Shown here: one piece after another, positions 1 to 8,114 of the stretch | Position numbering within the stretch: the first letter of the stretch is position 1 | How the letters are laid out: the number at the start of each line of letters is the position of its first letter | Assembly (NCBI RefSeq): GCF_046483665.1 | Contig: NZ_JAWOCR010000040.1 | Location: 66,046 to 130,045, forward strand | Length of the DNA: 64,000 bases | From: Thiohalophilus sp046483665 | Lineage (GTDB): Bacteria; Pseudomonadota; Gammaproteobacteria; UBA6429; Thiohalophilaceae | Direction of reading: 5' to 3' | The notes under the pieces: generated by a model | Database searches by the model: none | What the model was told of the DNA's origin: nothing | What the model saw: the letters and a program-made list of their open reading frames with translations, nothing else | Translations under genes and position numbers: made by a program

Positions 1-89
1 TTCTCTTCGCCAGTATAGGGATCAAAAGTCGTACACCCGGTTACTGCCAGTGCTGCAGACAGACCAACAGCTAAAATCCACTTTTTCAT
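1..89 (-). CDS. OmpA-family-like outer membrane lipoprotein, N-terminal fragment
   Basis: Only the first 29 or so codons lie in the window; the gene runs off the left edge. The visible protein starts MKKWILAVGLSAALAVTGC, a type II signal peptide with a lipobox Cys at residue 19, followed by TTFDPYTGEE. That start resembles the YiaD-type OmpA-family lipoproteins that carry a glycine-zipper segment and an OmpA domain, but neither domain is visible here, so the family call is tentative. An AGGAG ribosome site lies about 7 nt upstream of the ATG. Confidence 0.5.
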   Translation of the reverse strand, partial: MKKWILAVGLSAALAVTGCTTFDPYTGEE

Positions 90-358
90 ATTTTCGACTC
101 CTGCTTGATAAATACAATAAATAATCAGAATATAAGGGTACAGTGCCCCGGAAAATCATCCAGCCACGCACTGCCATAATCGGGCATTAATAAAGTGCTT
201 ATACGATAAGGTCCCCAAAAATATTGATCAAGGTTAAAGTTGTATTGAGAGTCAGTAAGGCCGGGCGGTAATATACAATAATGATTTGCTCTGCTTGTGT
301 TATAGACCGGCCGGTCAAACGTCAAACGTCAAATATCGATTATGAACGGGAGAAAAAG

Positions 359-610
359 ATGGACATAACAGGATTGATTGTTTTTTTACTGATCGGCGCA
401 CTCGCGGGCTGGATCGCCGGCAAGGTCATCACGGGGCGGGGCTTTGGCGTGCTGGGGAACATTGTTATCGGAATTGTTGGTGCGGTGCTCGGTGGTGTCA
501 TGTTCCGGGTCATCGGCCTGACGGCAACCGGACTAATCGGTGAAATTATTACCGCGACGGTCGGGGCAATCGTTCTTCTCTATATTGTGTTGCTGTTCAA
601 AAAAGTCTGA
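359..610 (+). CDS. GlsB/YeaQ/YmgE-family small membrane protein
   Basis: An 83-residue, very hydrophobic protein with three predicted membrane segments and many glycines (LIGALAGWIAGK, GVLGNIVIGIVGAVLGG), the typical form of the GlsB/YeaQ/YmgE transglycosylase-associated family. Members are stress-induced inner membrane proteins of unknown biochemistry. I chose the ATG at 359 rather than an upstream in-frame start at 281 because a GGGAG ribosome site lies just before it and the family motif begins there. The tspO-like gene follows after 3 nt, so the two are probably co-transcribed. Confidence 0.85.
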   Translation: MDITGLIVFLLIGALAGWIAGKVITGRGFGVLGNIVIGIVGAVLGGVMFRVIGLTATGLIGEIITATVGAIVLLYIVLLFKKV

Positions 611-613
611 ATC

Positions 614-1108
614 ATGTCCACGTTGTCTCTGCGTCGCCAGTTTGCCGGTTTGATTATCTGGTTGTTTGTGACTTTTATCGCCGCCGGGCTGGGCGCCTGG
701 GCCTCGGTTGAGGCCGGTTTGTTCTATCAACAACTCGAACGTCCGTCCTGGGCGCCGCCCGGGTCGGTGTTCTCGCCGGTGTGGACGACCCTGTTTGTCC
801 TGATGGCTGTCGCCGCCTGGCGGGTGTGGCGGGTTAATGGCTTTGCCGGCGTGCGCCCCGCGCTGTCGCTGTATCTCGTCCAGCTGGTGTTTAACGTGCT
901 GTGGAGCTGGCTGTTTTTCGGCTGGCATCTGGGTGGCTGGGCATTTGCCGATGTGATTCTGCTATGGGGTCTGATCCTTGCCACGGTGATCGTCTTCTGG
1001 CGCATCCAGCGCCTGGCCGGGCTTTTGCTCATGCCTTATCTGCTGTGGGTCAGCTTTGCTGTGGCGCTGAATTACGCGGTCTGGCAACTCAACCCCGGGT
1101 TATTGTGA
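614..1108 (+). CDS. tspO: TspO/MBR family tryptophan-rich sensory protein
   Basis: A 164-residue integral membrane protein with five predicted helices and many tryptophans. The family signature is visible: the PSWAPPG motif (about residues 45-51), the VWTTLFVLMAVAAWRVW helix, and WSWLFFGWH near the middle. TspO/CrtK proteins bind porphyrins and cholesterol-like ligands; in Rhodobacter the protein affects photosynthesis gene expression and in other bacteria stress responses. What it senses here is not visible. It starts 3 nt after the GlsB-like gene. Confidence 0.9.
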   Translation: MSTLSLRRQFAGLIIWLFVTFIAAGLGAWASVEAGLFYQQLERPSWAPPGSVFSPVWTTLFVLMAVAAWRVWRVNGFAGVRPALSLYLVQLVFNVLWSWLFFGWHLGGWAFADVILLWGLILATVIVFWRIQRLAGLLLMPYLLWVSFAVALNYAVWQLNPGLL

Positions 1109-1401
1109 AATCCGCTTTTTCTTCCCGCTGTTAAAGCAATTCGTAGCCATTTGGCGTTTGCTATTGTGCCAGGGCAAAAATGATTTTTCTTTGCACGTCT
1201 TTGATTTGACTCTATTTTGAACAAGCTCGATAGTACGGAAATTATGTCCGCAAGATGCTATATCGGGCCTGCGGTGGTGACCAGGTCAGGGCAGGCCGAA
1301 ATGACGAAATAGTTTTTACTTTGCGTTCTTTGCGCCTTTGCGATCTCTGCGTTTATTTCCAGTGACCTGGAAAAGAGAGGCCTGAGACAGGGCTTACGGT
1401 T
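1109..1401. other. Gene-free gap between convergent tspO and pyrK-like genes
   Basis: About 290 bp without a supportable gene. Positions 1318-1360 hold one arm of the dispersed GCG/CTTTGCG repeat family described elsewhere. A short self-complementary stretch (CCAGTGACCTGG) lies at 1358-1370. No convincing terminator with a T-run was found. Confidence 0.5.
1318..1360. repeat. Dispersed intergenic repeat, single arm (CTTTGCG family)
   Basis: The stretch consists of CTTTGCGTTCTTTGCGCC followed by TTTGCGATCTCTGCGTTT. It matches the right-hand arms of the paired repeats at 23969, 28917, 39696 and 55228. No matching left arm is evident upstream, so this is a solo or decayed copy. Confidence 0.65.
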
Positions 1402-2277
1402 TTAAAAGACGGTGTAGGCGTCGAATACCGGGCCGTCGACACAGACGCGCTTCATCGCCGGGCCAGTATCGGTGTTGACCTGCACCACGCAGCCGGCACA
1501 GCCGCCGACCGCGCAGGCCATGAACTCTTCCAGCGAGACCTGGCAGGGCAGGTCGTATTCCCTGGCAAGACTGGCAACGGCTTCCAGCATGGGATGCGGA
1601 CCGCAGCTGAAGATTTCCACTTCACGGCGTTCTTTCTCTGACAGAGCATCGAGCCAGTGGCGGGCGAGATCGGTGACGTAACCGCCATGGCAGCCGGGAT
1701 AACCCTGCGTGCTGGTCAGGCGCGAGGGGATGTTCCATTGTTCGATCAGTGGCATGCTCGCAATCACCCCCTCGGGCATGCCGGGGACGATGAATTCGGA
1801 CGGCTGGCTCTGAAACGGAAACGGCACTTCGGAGCCCAGGATCATGAACGGCTGATAATCATCGTCGTGGCGCAGGACATCGGCGCAGAAGATCATCGGC
1901 GGCATGCCGACCCCGCCGCCAATCAGCAAGGGGCGCTTTTTATGGGCATGAAACCCGAACGGTTTGCCGATAGGGCCCATCAGGTTCAGGGTATCGCCGA
2001 TCTTGTTTTGCGCCAAAAGCGCGGTGCCTTCGCCGAACACCTTGTAGAGCAGATCCACGTAGCCCTTTTGCGCATCGACCCGCATGATCGAAATAGGCCG
2101 GCGCATGGGACGCTGGGCGTTAACGGTCAGGTGCACGAAGCTGCCGGGCAGGGCGCGGGCGGCGATCTGCGGCGCCTGCAGGCGCAGGGTGTATTGATCG
2201 CCGGCATGGGCGTCGTGCGCTAGAATCTCGGCCTGTTCGACAAAAATGGTATCGCGATGGGCGTTGGAGGCGTTCAC
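1402..2277 (-). CDS. pyrK: PyrK-like dihydroorotate dehydrogenase electron transfer subunit
   Basis: A 291-residue iron-sulfur flavoprotein reductase. The FAD-binding RPMRRPISI motif, the NAD-binding GGGVGMPPM motif and a C-terminal Cys cluster for a 2Fe-2S centre (ACAVGGCAGC followed by RVCVDGPVF) are visible in family order. In class 1B systems PyrK passes electrons from PyrD to NAD. No pyrD lies in this window, so its partner is unknown; related orphan reductases also occur in gammaproteobacteria. It is the last gene of a minus-strand run and starts with GTG overlapping the pyrC' stop (GTGA), which implies translational coupling. Confidence 0.8.
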   Translation of the reverse strand: MNASNAHRDTIFVEQAEILAHDAHAGDQYTLRLQAPQIAARALPGSFVHLTVNAQRPMRRPISIMRVDAQKGYVDLLYKVFGEGTALLAQNKIGDTLNLMGPIGKPFGFHAHKKRPLLIGGGVGMPPMIFCADVLRHDDDYQPFMILGSEVPFPFQSQPSEFIVPGMPEGVIASMPLIEQWNIPSRLTSTQGYPGCHGGYVTDLARHWLDALSEKERREVEIFSCGPHPMLEAVASLAREYDLPCQVSLEEFMACAVGGCAGCVVQVNTDTGPAMKRVCVDGPVFDAYTVF

Positions 2278-3557
2278 TGGTTCACCTGATAAACGGGTTG
2301 ACCCCCCAGCAGGGTATGACTGACCCGGCCCTGCATTTCCCAGCCGAGAAACGGGGTGTTTTTACCGCAGCTGGCGAGTGTATTGTAGTCCACGGTCCAG
2401 CGCTCCTGTGGATCGAAGATGCAGATATCGGCACGATCACCGATCCCGAGCCGCCCGCCGTCGATACCCAGGATCGCGGCCGGCTCACTGGTGATGCGGG
2501 CGATGGTATCAGACAGGGTCATGAGCTTTTCGTCGGCCAGACGCAGAGTCAGCGGCAACAGGGTCTCCAGTGCCGAGATACCCGGTTCGGTTTCGCAAAA
2601 CGGCGCCAGCTTGGCGTCGGCGTCGTGCGGCTGATGGGCCGAGCTGATAGCGTTAATGATGCCACTGCCCAGTCCGGCGCGCAGGCCGTCTCTATCCCGC
2701 TGGGTACGCAACGGCGGAATGACATGGCAGGCGCTGTTGAAATCGCCAATGTCCATCTCGGTGAGATAGAGCTGATGGGCCGCCACATCAATGGAGACCG
2801 GCAGGTCGTCGTGTCGGGCACGGGCGATCTTCTGGATCGACTGGGCACAGCTTAAATGCATGAAGTGAGCGCGTACCCCGGTCTGCTCGATCAGCATCAG
2901 ATCCCGGGCCACAGCGACCGTCTCGGCCGATTCGGGGACACCGGGCAGGCCCAGGCGGGTGCTGATGGCACCTTCATGGGCGCAGCCATTGTTGCTCAAC
3001 CACGGGTCGTTGGCGTAGATAAAGACAGTGAGATTGTAATTGGCGGCATATTCGAGTGCGCGACGATAGACCAGGGTATTGTTCACCGGGTTCAGAGCGT
3101 TGCTCACGGCGATGCAGCCGCCTTCGCGAATCAGCTCTTCCATTTCGCTCAGGTGTTCGCCCTGCAACTGCACGGTCAGGGCGCCCAGAGTCACTACCCG
3201 GGCAAAGCCGGCCTGGCGGGCGCGGTGATGGATCAGCTCGGCCACAGCCGGGTTGTCGATGATGGGATCGGTGTCCGGCTGCACGCACAAGGTGGTGATG
3301 CCGCCGGCGGCCGCCGCGCGGGTCTCGCTGGCGATGGTGGCCTTGTGTTCCTGGCCCGGTTCGCGCAGGCGGGTGTTGAGATCTACCAGCCCGGGAATGA
3401 CGATCTGGTCCGTGGCATCAATGACCTGATCGGTACCGAAGCCGTCGGGACTCTGGTCGATGGCCACCACCTGGCCATCGGCCAGGTAGAGATCGTGTCG
3501 GCCATCGATGCCGTTGGCCGGGTCGATGAGGCGGCCGCCTTTGATATGAATGCGCAT
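2274..3557 (-). CDS. pyrX: Dihydroorotase homologue, predicted non-catalytic (PyrC'/PyrX)
   Basis: A 427-residue protein with the fold and length of class I dihydroorotase, but key residues are gone. The metal-binding HxH before LREPG reads NTR (N61, R63), the HCE-type position reads YAN near residue 181, and the general-base Asp of the TDHAPH motif is Ala (SAHQPH, A307). HLS and AHQ histidines remain. In Pseudomonas an equivalent inactive protein is needed to assemble the aspartate carbamoyltransferase dodecamer. The position directly after pyrB, overlapping by 1 nt, fits the same structural role. An active pyrC is expected elsewhere in the genome. Confidence 0.9.
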   Translation of the reverse strand: MRIHIKGGRLIDPANGIDGRHDLYLADGQVVAIDQSPDGFGTDQVIDATDQIVIPGLVDLNTRLREPGQEHKATIASETRAAAAGGITTLCVQPDTDPIIDNPAVAELIHHRARQAGFARVVTLGALTVQLQGEHLSEMEELIREGGCIAVSNALNPVNNTLVYRRALEYAANYNLTVFIYANDPWLSNNGCAHEGAISTRLGLPGVPESAETVAVARDLMLIEQTGVRAHFMHLSCAQSIQKIARARHDDLPVSIDVAAHQLYLTEMDIGDFNSACHVIPPLRTQRDRDGLRAGLGSGIINAISSAHQPHDADAKLAPFCETEPGISALETLLPLTLRLADEKLMTLSDTIARITSEPAAILGIDGGRLGIGDRADICIFDPQERWTVDYNTLASCGKNTPFLGWEMQGRVSHTLLGGQPVYQVNQ

Positions 3558-4537
3558 CAGGCTTCCCCCTCCTCGGCGGACGGTTTGCGTCCCAGTACCA
3601 CCGACATGATGGCCATGCGCACCGCGATACCGTTGCTGACCTGTTCCAGAATAACGGATTGCGGTCCATCGGCGACGCTGGATTCGATCTCCACGCCGCG
3701 ATTGATGGGACCGGGATGCATGACAATGGCGTCGGGTTTGGCCAGCGCCAGTTTTTCCTGGGTCAGGCCGTAGGTCTTAAAGTATTCCAGTTCACTGGGC
3801 AGCAGCGCACCGTCCATGCGTTCCCGCTGGAGGCGCAGCATAATTACCACGTCCACGTCTTTGATGCCTTCACGCAAATCGTGATAGACGTGCACGCCCA
3901 TCTGCTCCAGGTAGGGCGGGATGAGGGTGCGCGGGCCGATGGCGCGGATTTCGGGCACGCCCAGAACATTCAGCGCATGGATTTGCGAGCGCGCCACCCG
4001 TGAATGCATCAGATCGCCGACGATAGCGACTCGCAGGGCGGTGAAATCGGGCTTGTGCTTGCGAATGGTAAACACATCCAGCATCGCCTGGGTCGGGTGC
4101 GCATGGCGCCCGTCGCCGGCGTTGATAATACTGATATGCGGTGCCACGTGCTGGGCGATGAAATGCGCCGCGCCGCTCTGTTCGTGGCGCACCACGAACA
4201 TGTCGCAGTGCATTGATTCGAGGTTGCGCAGCATGTCGAGCAGGCTTTCGCCCTTGCTGGTGGACGAAGTGCTGATGTTGATGTTGAGTACGTCGGCCGA
4301 GAGGCGCTTGGCGGCCAGTTCGAAGGTGGTGCGGGTACGGGTACTGGATTCGAAGAACAGGTTGACGATGGTCTTGCCGCGCAACAACGGGACTTTTTTG
4401 ACCGGCTGGTTGCCGACGGTCACGAAGTTTTCGGCGGTATCGAGGATCTGGGTGAGGGTGTCGCGCTTGTGCCCTTCAATGGTCAGAAAATGGCGCAGCT
4501 GGCCCTGACTGTCGCATTGAATTTCCTGCCGCTTCAT
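3557..4537 (-). CDS. pyrB: Aspartate carbamoyltransferase catalytic subunit
   Basis: A 326-residue ATCase that condenses carbamoyl phosphate with aspartate in pyrimidine synthesis. The carbamoyl-phosphate motif STRTR (residues 65-69), the SSTSKGES loop, HPTQ (147-150) and the aspartate-contacting Arg-x-Gln of the 230s loop (R235, Q237 in MLRLQRER) are all present. It follows pyrR with a 4-nt overlap and runs into the inactive pyrC'. No pyrI regulatory gene is near, consistent with the PyrB-PyrC' type of holoenzyme. It is the reference for judging the divergent paralogue at 50523-51614. Confidence 0.97.
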   Translation of the reverse strand: MKRQEIQCDSQGQLRHFLTIEGHKRDTLTQILDTAENFVTVGNQPVKKVPLLRGKTIVNLFFESSTRTRTTFELAAKRLSADVLNINISTSSTSKGESLLDMLRNLESMHCDMFVVRHEQSGAAHFIAQHVAPHISIINAGDGRHAHPTQAMLDVFTIRKHKPDFTALRVAIVGDLMHSRVARSQIHALNVLGVPEIRAIGPRTLIPPYLEQMGVHVYHDLREGIKDVDVVIMLRLQRERMDGALLPSELEYFKTYGLTQEKLALAKPDAIVMHPGPINRGVEIESSVADGPQSVILEQVSNGIAVRMAIMSVVLGRKPSAEEGEA

Positions 4538-5040
4538 TTGCTCTCCTGTATTAACAGCTCCAGAGGATCCGGCCCGGTCAGTTTGACGTGCTGATGCGTC
4601 TCAAGACCCGGTCGTTCACCGGCCACGTCGGCGCAGATGGGCAGTTCACGGCCGCTGCGTTCCACCAGACAGGCCAGAATGATCGAGGCCGGCCGACCAT
4701 AGTCGAAGATTTCGTTCATCGCGGCGCGGATAGTGCGCCCGGTGTGCAGCACGTCGTCGATCAGGATGATGTGCCGGTCATCGACCGAAAACGGCAGATT
4801 GGACGGTTCTACCTGCGGATGCAGACCGATGCGGGTGAAATCGTCGCGGTAGAAGGTGATGTTGAGCGTGCCCAGCGGCTGCTCGGGTTTGAGTTGCTGA
4901 TGAATCTGCTCGGCGATCCAGGCGCCACCGGTATGGATGCCGATAATGGCAGGATCGGTGATATGCCGTGAGTTGAGCAGGGATTGCAGATCGCTGGCCA
5001 TCTGGCTCAGCAGGGTCTGGACGTCACGGCGTTCGCTCAT
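4534..5040 (-). CDS. pyrR: PyrR-type uracil phosphoribosyltransferase/regulator
   Basis: A 168-residue type I phosphoribosyltransferase. The PRPP-binding loop IILIDDVLHTGRTIRAA and the upstream IGIHTGGAWIA segment are characteristic of PyrR. In Gram-positives PyrR attenuates pyr transcription by binding mRNA and also has UPRTase activity; in Pseudomonas it has been linked to pyr regulation. I did not identify a PyrR binding loop in the leader. It overlaps ruvX upstream by 17 nt and pyrB downstream by 4 nt. Confidence 0.93.
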   Translation of the reverse strand: MSERRDVQTLLSQMASDLQSLLNSRHITDPAIIGIHTGGAWIAEQIHQQLKPEQPLGTLNITFYRDDFTRIGLHPQVEPSNLPFSVDDRHIILIDDVLHTGRTIRAAMNEIFDYGRPASIILACLVERSGRELPICADVAGERPGLETHQHVKLTGPDPLELLIQESK

Positions 5041-5491
5041 GTTGTTCCGGGGTCAGTTGCTGGTCGAACCAGCTTTGCAGTATCAGTTGCGCGGCCACCT
5101 GATCGATATTTTCGGGATCATTGCGGCCGCCTCCGTTGTGCGAGCGAGCTTCGAGCAGTTGTTCCGCCTCGTAAGAGGTCAGGCGCTCGTCGACCATCTC
5201 GACGGGCAGATTGTAACGCCCTTTGAGCTGATTACCAAAGCGTCTTGCACGACGGGTCATTTCCTGCTCTTCCCCTTCCAGGGTGAGGGGCAGGCCGACA
5301 ACCAGCAAATCGGGCTGCCATTCGGTAATTAATCGGGTAATCGCGTCCCAGTCGGGTTTGTCGGTCTTGCGACTGAGGGTGATGAGCGAGGCGACACTGC
5401 GGGTTACTTCCTGGCCGATGGCCACGCCAATACGCCGCAGACCGTAATCAAACCCCAGCACGGTTCGGGGTCGGTCCAGGGGCTGGCTCAC
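5024..5491 (-). CDS. ruvX: Putative Holliday junction resolvase RuvX/YqgF
   Basis: A 155-residue RNase H-fold protein. The N-terminal GFDYGLRRIGVA motif, the central LLVVGLPLTLEGEEQEMTRR and the VDERLTSYEAEQLL motif carry the acidic residues of the YqgF family, which acts in Holliday junction resolution and in 16S rRNA 5' end processing. Its start overlaps the algH stop by 4 nt and its end overlaps the pyrR start by 17 nt. The same order occurs in Pseudomonas. Confidence 0.95.
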   Translation of the reverse strand: MSQPLDRPRTVLGFDYGLRRIGVAIGQEVTRSVASLITLSRKTDKPDWDAITRLITEWQPDLLVVGLPLTLEGEEQEMTRRARRFGNQLKGRYNLPVEMVDERLTSYEAEQLLEARSHNGGGRNDPENIDQVAAQLILQSWFDQQLTPEQHERTP

Positions 5492-6051
5492 GCGTGGCCC
5501 ACGTCCGTTGACAGGGTGGCGATGTCCACACCGAGTCCCGCCGCGGCGGCGTTCCAGCGTTTTTCCACCGGGTAATCGAAAATGATGCGGCTGTCGGCCG
5601 GGCCATTCAGCCAGCTGTTGCTCGCCAGCTCCTCTTCCAGCTGCCCTTCATCCCAGCCGGCATAGCCCAGGGCGATGAGAAACTGTTCGGGCCCCACACC
5701 GCCGGCGATAGCGTCGATGATGTCCTGGGACATGGTCAGCCCCACCTCGGGGGTGACCTCCAGGGTGCTGTCCCATTCGCCCAGCGGTGTGTGCAGCACA
5801 AAGCCGCGCTCCAGCTGGACCGGGCCGCCCTGATAGATCGGCGTGTCGGCCAGTTCCGGTTCGGTCACTTCGATGTCGAGCTGCTCGGCCAGATCGGTGA
5901 GGGTCAGGTCGGTGGGCCGGTTGATGATAATGCCCAGCGCGCCCTGCGGGTTGTGCTCGCACAGATAGGTGACCGTGTGTTCAAAGTTGGGATCCGCCAG
6001 GGTCGGCATGGCGATGAGAAAGTGGTTACTCAGTTGGGCGATGTAACTCAT
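5488..6051 (-). CDS. algH: UPF0301 protein AlgH/YqgE
   Basis: A 187-residue protein with the family start LSNHFLIAMPTLADPNFEHTV, the LGIIINRPTDL segment, and GYAGWDEGQLEEELASNSW toward the C-terminus. AlgH/YqgE is widespread and structurally known, but its biochemical role is unsettled; in P. aeruginosa it was named for an influence on alginate. It is the first gene of the ruvX-pyrR-pyrB-pyrC'-pyrK run and overlaps ruvX by 4 nt. Confidence 0.95.
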   Translation of the reverse strand: MSYIAQLSNHFLIAMPTLADPNFEHTVTYLCEHNPQGALGIIINRPTDLTLTDLAEQLDIEVTEPELADTPIYQGGPVQLERGFVLHTPLGEWDSTLEVTPEVGLTMSQDIIDAIAGGVGPEQFLIALGYAGWDEGQLEEELASNSWLNGPADSRIIFDYPVEKRWNAAAAGLGVDIATLSTDVGHA

Positions 6052-6087
6052 AAGTTAAGTATCAGTCAGTGTTGTTGCACAGGCAAG

Positions 6088-6996
6088 TCATGGCTGGCGC
6101 CTTAGCCCCAGATTTGATCCGCTTTTAAACTGCCAGATACGGGGAATATGCAATATGTCGGTATCTTCCAGAATTTTCTCGGTCAATGGCGGGAACGGTG
6201 CCGCCAGCCGAACGATATTTTGCGCCGCTTCATCCAGCACCCTGTGGCCGGAGGAGCGCAGTACCCGTACCGACTTGAGTGAACCGTCCGGGTTGATCGC
6301 CACATCCAGTAACAGATCACCGGTGACATTATTGCGTACCGCCTCTTCAGGGTAGTTGAGATTACCAATGCGCTCGACCTTGGCGCGCCAGGCATCGAGA
6401 TAGGCGGCAAAGCGGTGTTCGCGGGCCTTGGCACCGCGCACGTAGGTCTCGCGCGGGGTGATTTGATAGGCCTTTTTCATTTCGTCGATCTCGGCGCTGA
6501 GCCGGGCGATTTGCTGGCTACGCTCATAGAGCTGGGCGGCGGTGACCTCCTCGGGGATCGGCGGCTCCTTTTGCGGCTGACGTTCGCTGGCGATCTTTTC
6601 CGGCGCGCGATTGGCGCTCATGACTTCCTGGGGGGTGTCCTGTTGCTCGCGCGGCGGGGGCGCCAGCGCCTGGCGGCTGTCGGGGGCCAGGCCGGATTCC
6701 TCGGTGGGGAGGGGATTGGAAATCGGGCTGCTGTCGCGGACTTTCTCCTGCACATTGCCGCCGCCTTCCTGGCTGGCCTGGGCCAGGTATTCGGCATCCT
6801 CCGGCTCGTCCTCGGATTCATTATGCACCAGGGTGATTTCCATGGTGGTAATGGCGTCGTTGCTGGCGAGATCGCTGAGATTGAAGCCGACACCGAGAAT
6901 CACGATGGCGTGCACCGCCAGCGCTATAAACAGCGTCATGCCAAGCCGGTCGGCGGCGCCTGCCGATAAGGATTTGTCGAGATTTACGTCAGCCAT
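6088..6996 (-). CDS. tonB: TonB-family energy transducer
   Basis: A 302-residue protein with one N-terminal membrane segment (TLFIALAVHAIVILGVGF, about residues 21-38), a long acidic and proline-containing periplasmic linker, a short coiled-coil stretch near residue 160, and a C-terminal TonB domain (NYPEEAVRNNVTGDLLLDV onward). TonB couples the ExbBD proton-driven motor to outer membrane receptors; no exbBD or receptor is adjacent, as for tonB3 of P. aeruginosa, which sits at the same place and influences twitching motility. Its start overlaps the Gx-transporter gene by 8 nt. Confidence 0.88.
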   Translation of the reverse strand: MADVNLDKSLSAGAADRLGMTLFIALAVHAIVILGVGFNLSDLASNDAITTMEITLVHNESEDEPEDAEYLAQASQEGGGNVQEKVRDSSPISNPLPTEESGLAPDSRQALAPPPREQQDTPQEVMSANRAPEKIASERQPQKEPPIPEEVTAAQLYERSQQIARLSAEIDEMKKAYQITPRETYVRGAKAREHRFAAYLDAWRAKVERIGNLNYPEEAVRNNVTGDLLLDVAINPDGSLKSVRVLRSSGHRVLDEAAQNIVRLAAPFPPLTEKILEDTDILHIPRIWQFKSGSNLGLRRQP

Positions 6997-7498
6997 GCAG
7001 ATGTTTTACCACTTTGTGCGTGATTATACCGTTGACCAGTCCCAGCAACACGGCAAAGCTCAACAAAACCGGAAACAGTTTCCAGATTCCCGCGTGAGGG
7101 ATAAACCATACCCAGGCCAGCACAAATTGTCCGGTGATGTGCGCCAGGGCCGCCGCAACGCTATAACCGAGGGGGCCAAAACCGCGGCCAGGCAGGCGGG
7201 TCATGGGCCAGAGGATTAGCAGGCTGGCCAGGGCGCCAGACAATGACAGCATGAAGGTGGGTGATAAAAATGTCCCCAGCAACAGACTTCCCACCAGTAC
7301 CCGCAGCAGGCTGACCCAGGCGGCCGTCGACCAGCCATACAGGCATAGCACGCAGATGGTAATAATATTGGCAAAGCCCGGCTTGAGTCCGGGCATCAGA
7401 CTGGGTAGCAGCGCCTCCAGAATATGGATCGATACCGCCGCCGCCGCCAGCCAGGCGATGCGTTGATCTTCGACAGTGGTTTCAAGCTGGAGTTTCAA
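6989..7498 (-). CDS. Gx transporter family membrane protein (Hpre_diP_synt_I fold)
   Basis: A 169-residue integral membrane protein with five or six predicted helices. The segments SIHILEALLPSLMPGLKPGF and GPLGYSVAAALAHITGQ are typical of the family named after heptaprenyl diphosphate synthase component I and now called Gx transporter. Members often neighbour ApbE and NusG-domain-II proteins in loci for extracytoplasmic flavin-based electron transfer, as here. The substrate is not known; an S-component-like role in vitamin or quinone precursor uptake has been proposed. It precedes tonB with an 8-nt overlap. Confidence 0.75.
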   Translation of the reverse strand: MKLQLETTVEDQRIAWLAAAAVSIHILEALLPSLMPGLKPGFANIITICVLCLYGWSTAAWVSLLRVLVGSLLLGTFLSPTFMLSLSGALASLLILWPMTRLPGRGFGPLGYSVAAALAHITGQFVLAWVWFIPHAGIWKLFPVLLSFAVLLGLVNGIITHKVVKHLHG

Positions 7499-7754
7499 TC
7501 CGTTGGCCGCAAGTTTTGCAAGATGGATGACAGGAGATCATATCGTAGAGAGCAAAGCTATGATAACTCTCGTGGCGGTGCAAAGATGCAAAGACAATTT
7601 TGAATTTTTAATGCTGGATTTTGAATTAACAGCTAACCGTGCAATAGGCTTGATAAATTTGCTTGATGTTCCCGCATTCCTGGCAGAAAATTCAAAACTT
7701 AAAATTCAGCATTCAAAATTGCTTTTCGGGTCTCTGCGTTGAAGATTCTGTATG
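7499..7754. repeat. Gap filled by inverted-arm repeat element
   Basis: No gene seen in these 256 bp. From 7580 to about 7743 there is a GCAAAGATGCAAAG arm, an imperfect inverted pair around ATTTTGAATT/AATTCAAAA blocks (7596-7630 against 7689-7722), and a TCTCTGCGTTG arm at the end. It is a diverged member of the dispersed repeat family. Confidence 0.55.
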
Positions 7755-8114
7755 TCAAAAGGTCAGCGCGTCGAAGCGGCTTTCGCCACCGTGGATCTGG
7801 ATGTGGATGCCGTTGGGCAGGCAGGCGATGACGTCGCCGGATTGTTGCTGCCAGCCAGCATGCACGCAGAACTGGCTATTGCAGGGAGAAGACCGGAAGC
7901 GCGCGCGGCCGTGGTCGATTTCGATCACACTGTCGCCGAGTTCGCCGGAGACCTGCACGCTCACGTGCTGGTGCAGATCGTATTGTTTATACAGTATGTT
8001 GCCCTGATAGATTTCCATATGGGTGCCAGCCGTGGAAGGTTGCCAGGCGAAGTAGAAGCTGCCGGCAACAATAAGCAGGACTATCCCCAGCAGCAGCCTG
8101 TCGGCGACAGTCAT
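7755..8114 (-). CDS. NusG domain II-containing protein
   Basis: A 119-residue protein with one N-terminal membrane segment (RLLLGIVLLIVAGSFYFAW) and an extracytoplasmic NusG domain II. It has the conserved pattern CNSQFCVHAGWQQQ and GDVIACLPNGIHIQI with paired Cys residues. I place the start at the ATG at 8112-8114, which overlaps the apbE stop as ATGA, rather than at a longer in-frame start whose extra 47 residues are basic and overlap apbE. Family members accompany ApbE and Gx transporters; the biochemical role is unknown. Confidence 0.85.
   Translation of the reverse strand: MTVADRLLLGIVLLIVAGSFYFAWQPSTAGTHMEIYQGNILYKQYDLHQHVSVQVSGELGDSVIEIDHGRARFRSSPCNSQFCVHAGWQQQSGDVIACLPNGIHIQIHGGESRFDALTF

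Noticed and set aside
125..325. 66-codon minus-strand frame between the lipoprotein and GlsB-like genes
   Set aside because: No ribosome site or recognisable features; the region is more likely promoter DNA for the two divergent genes.
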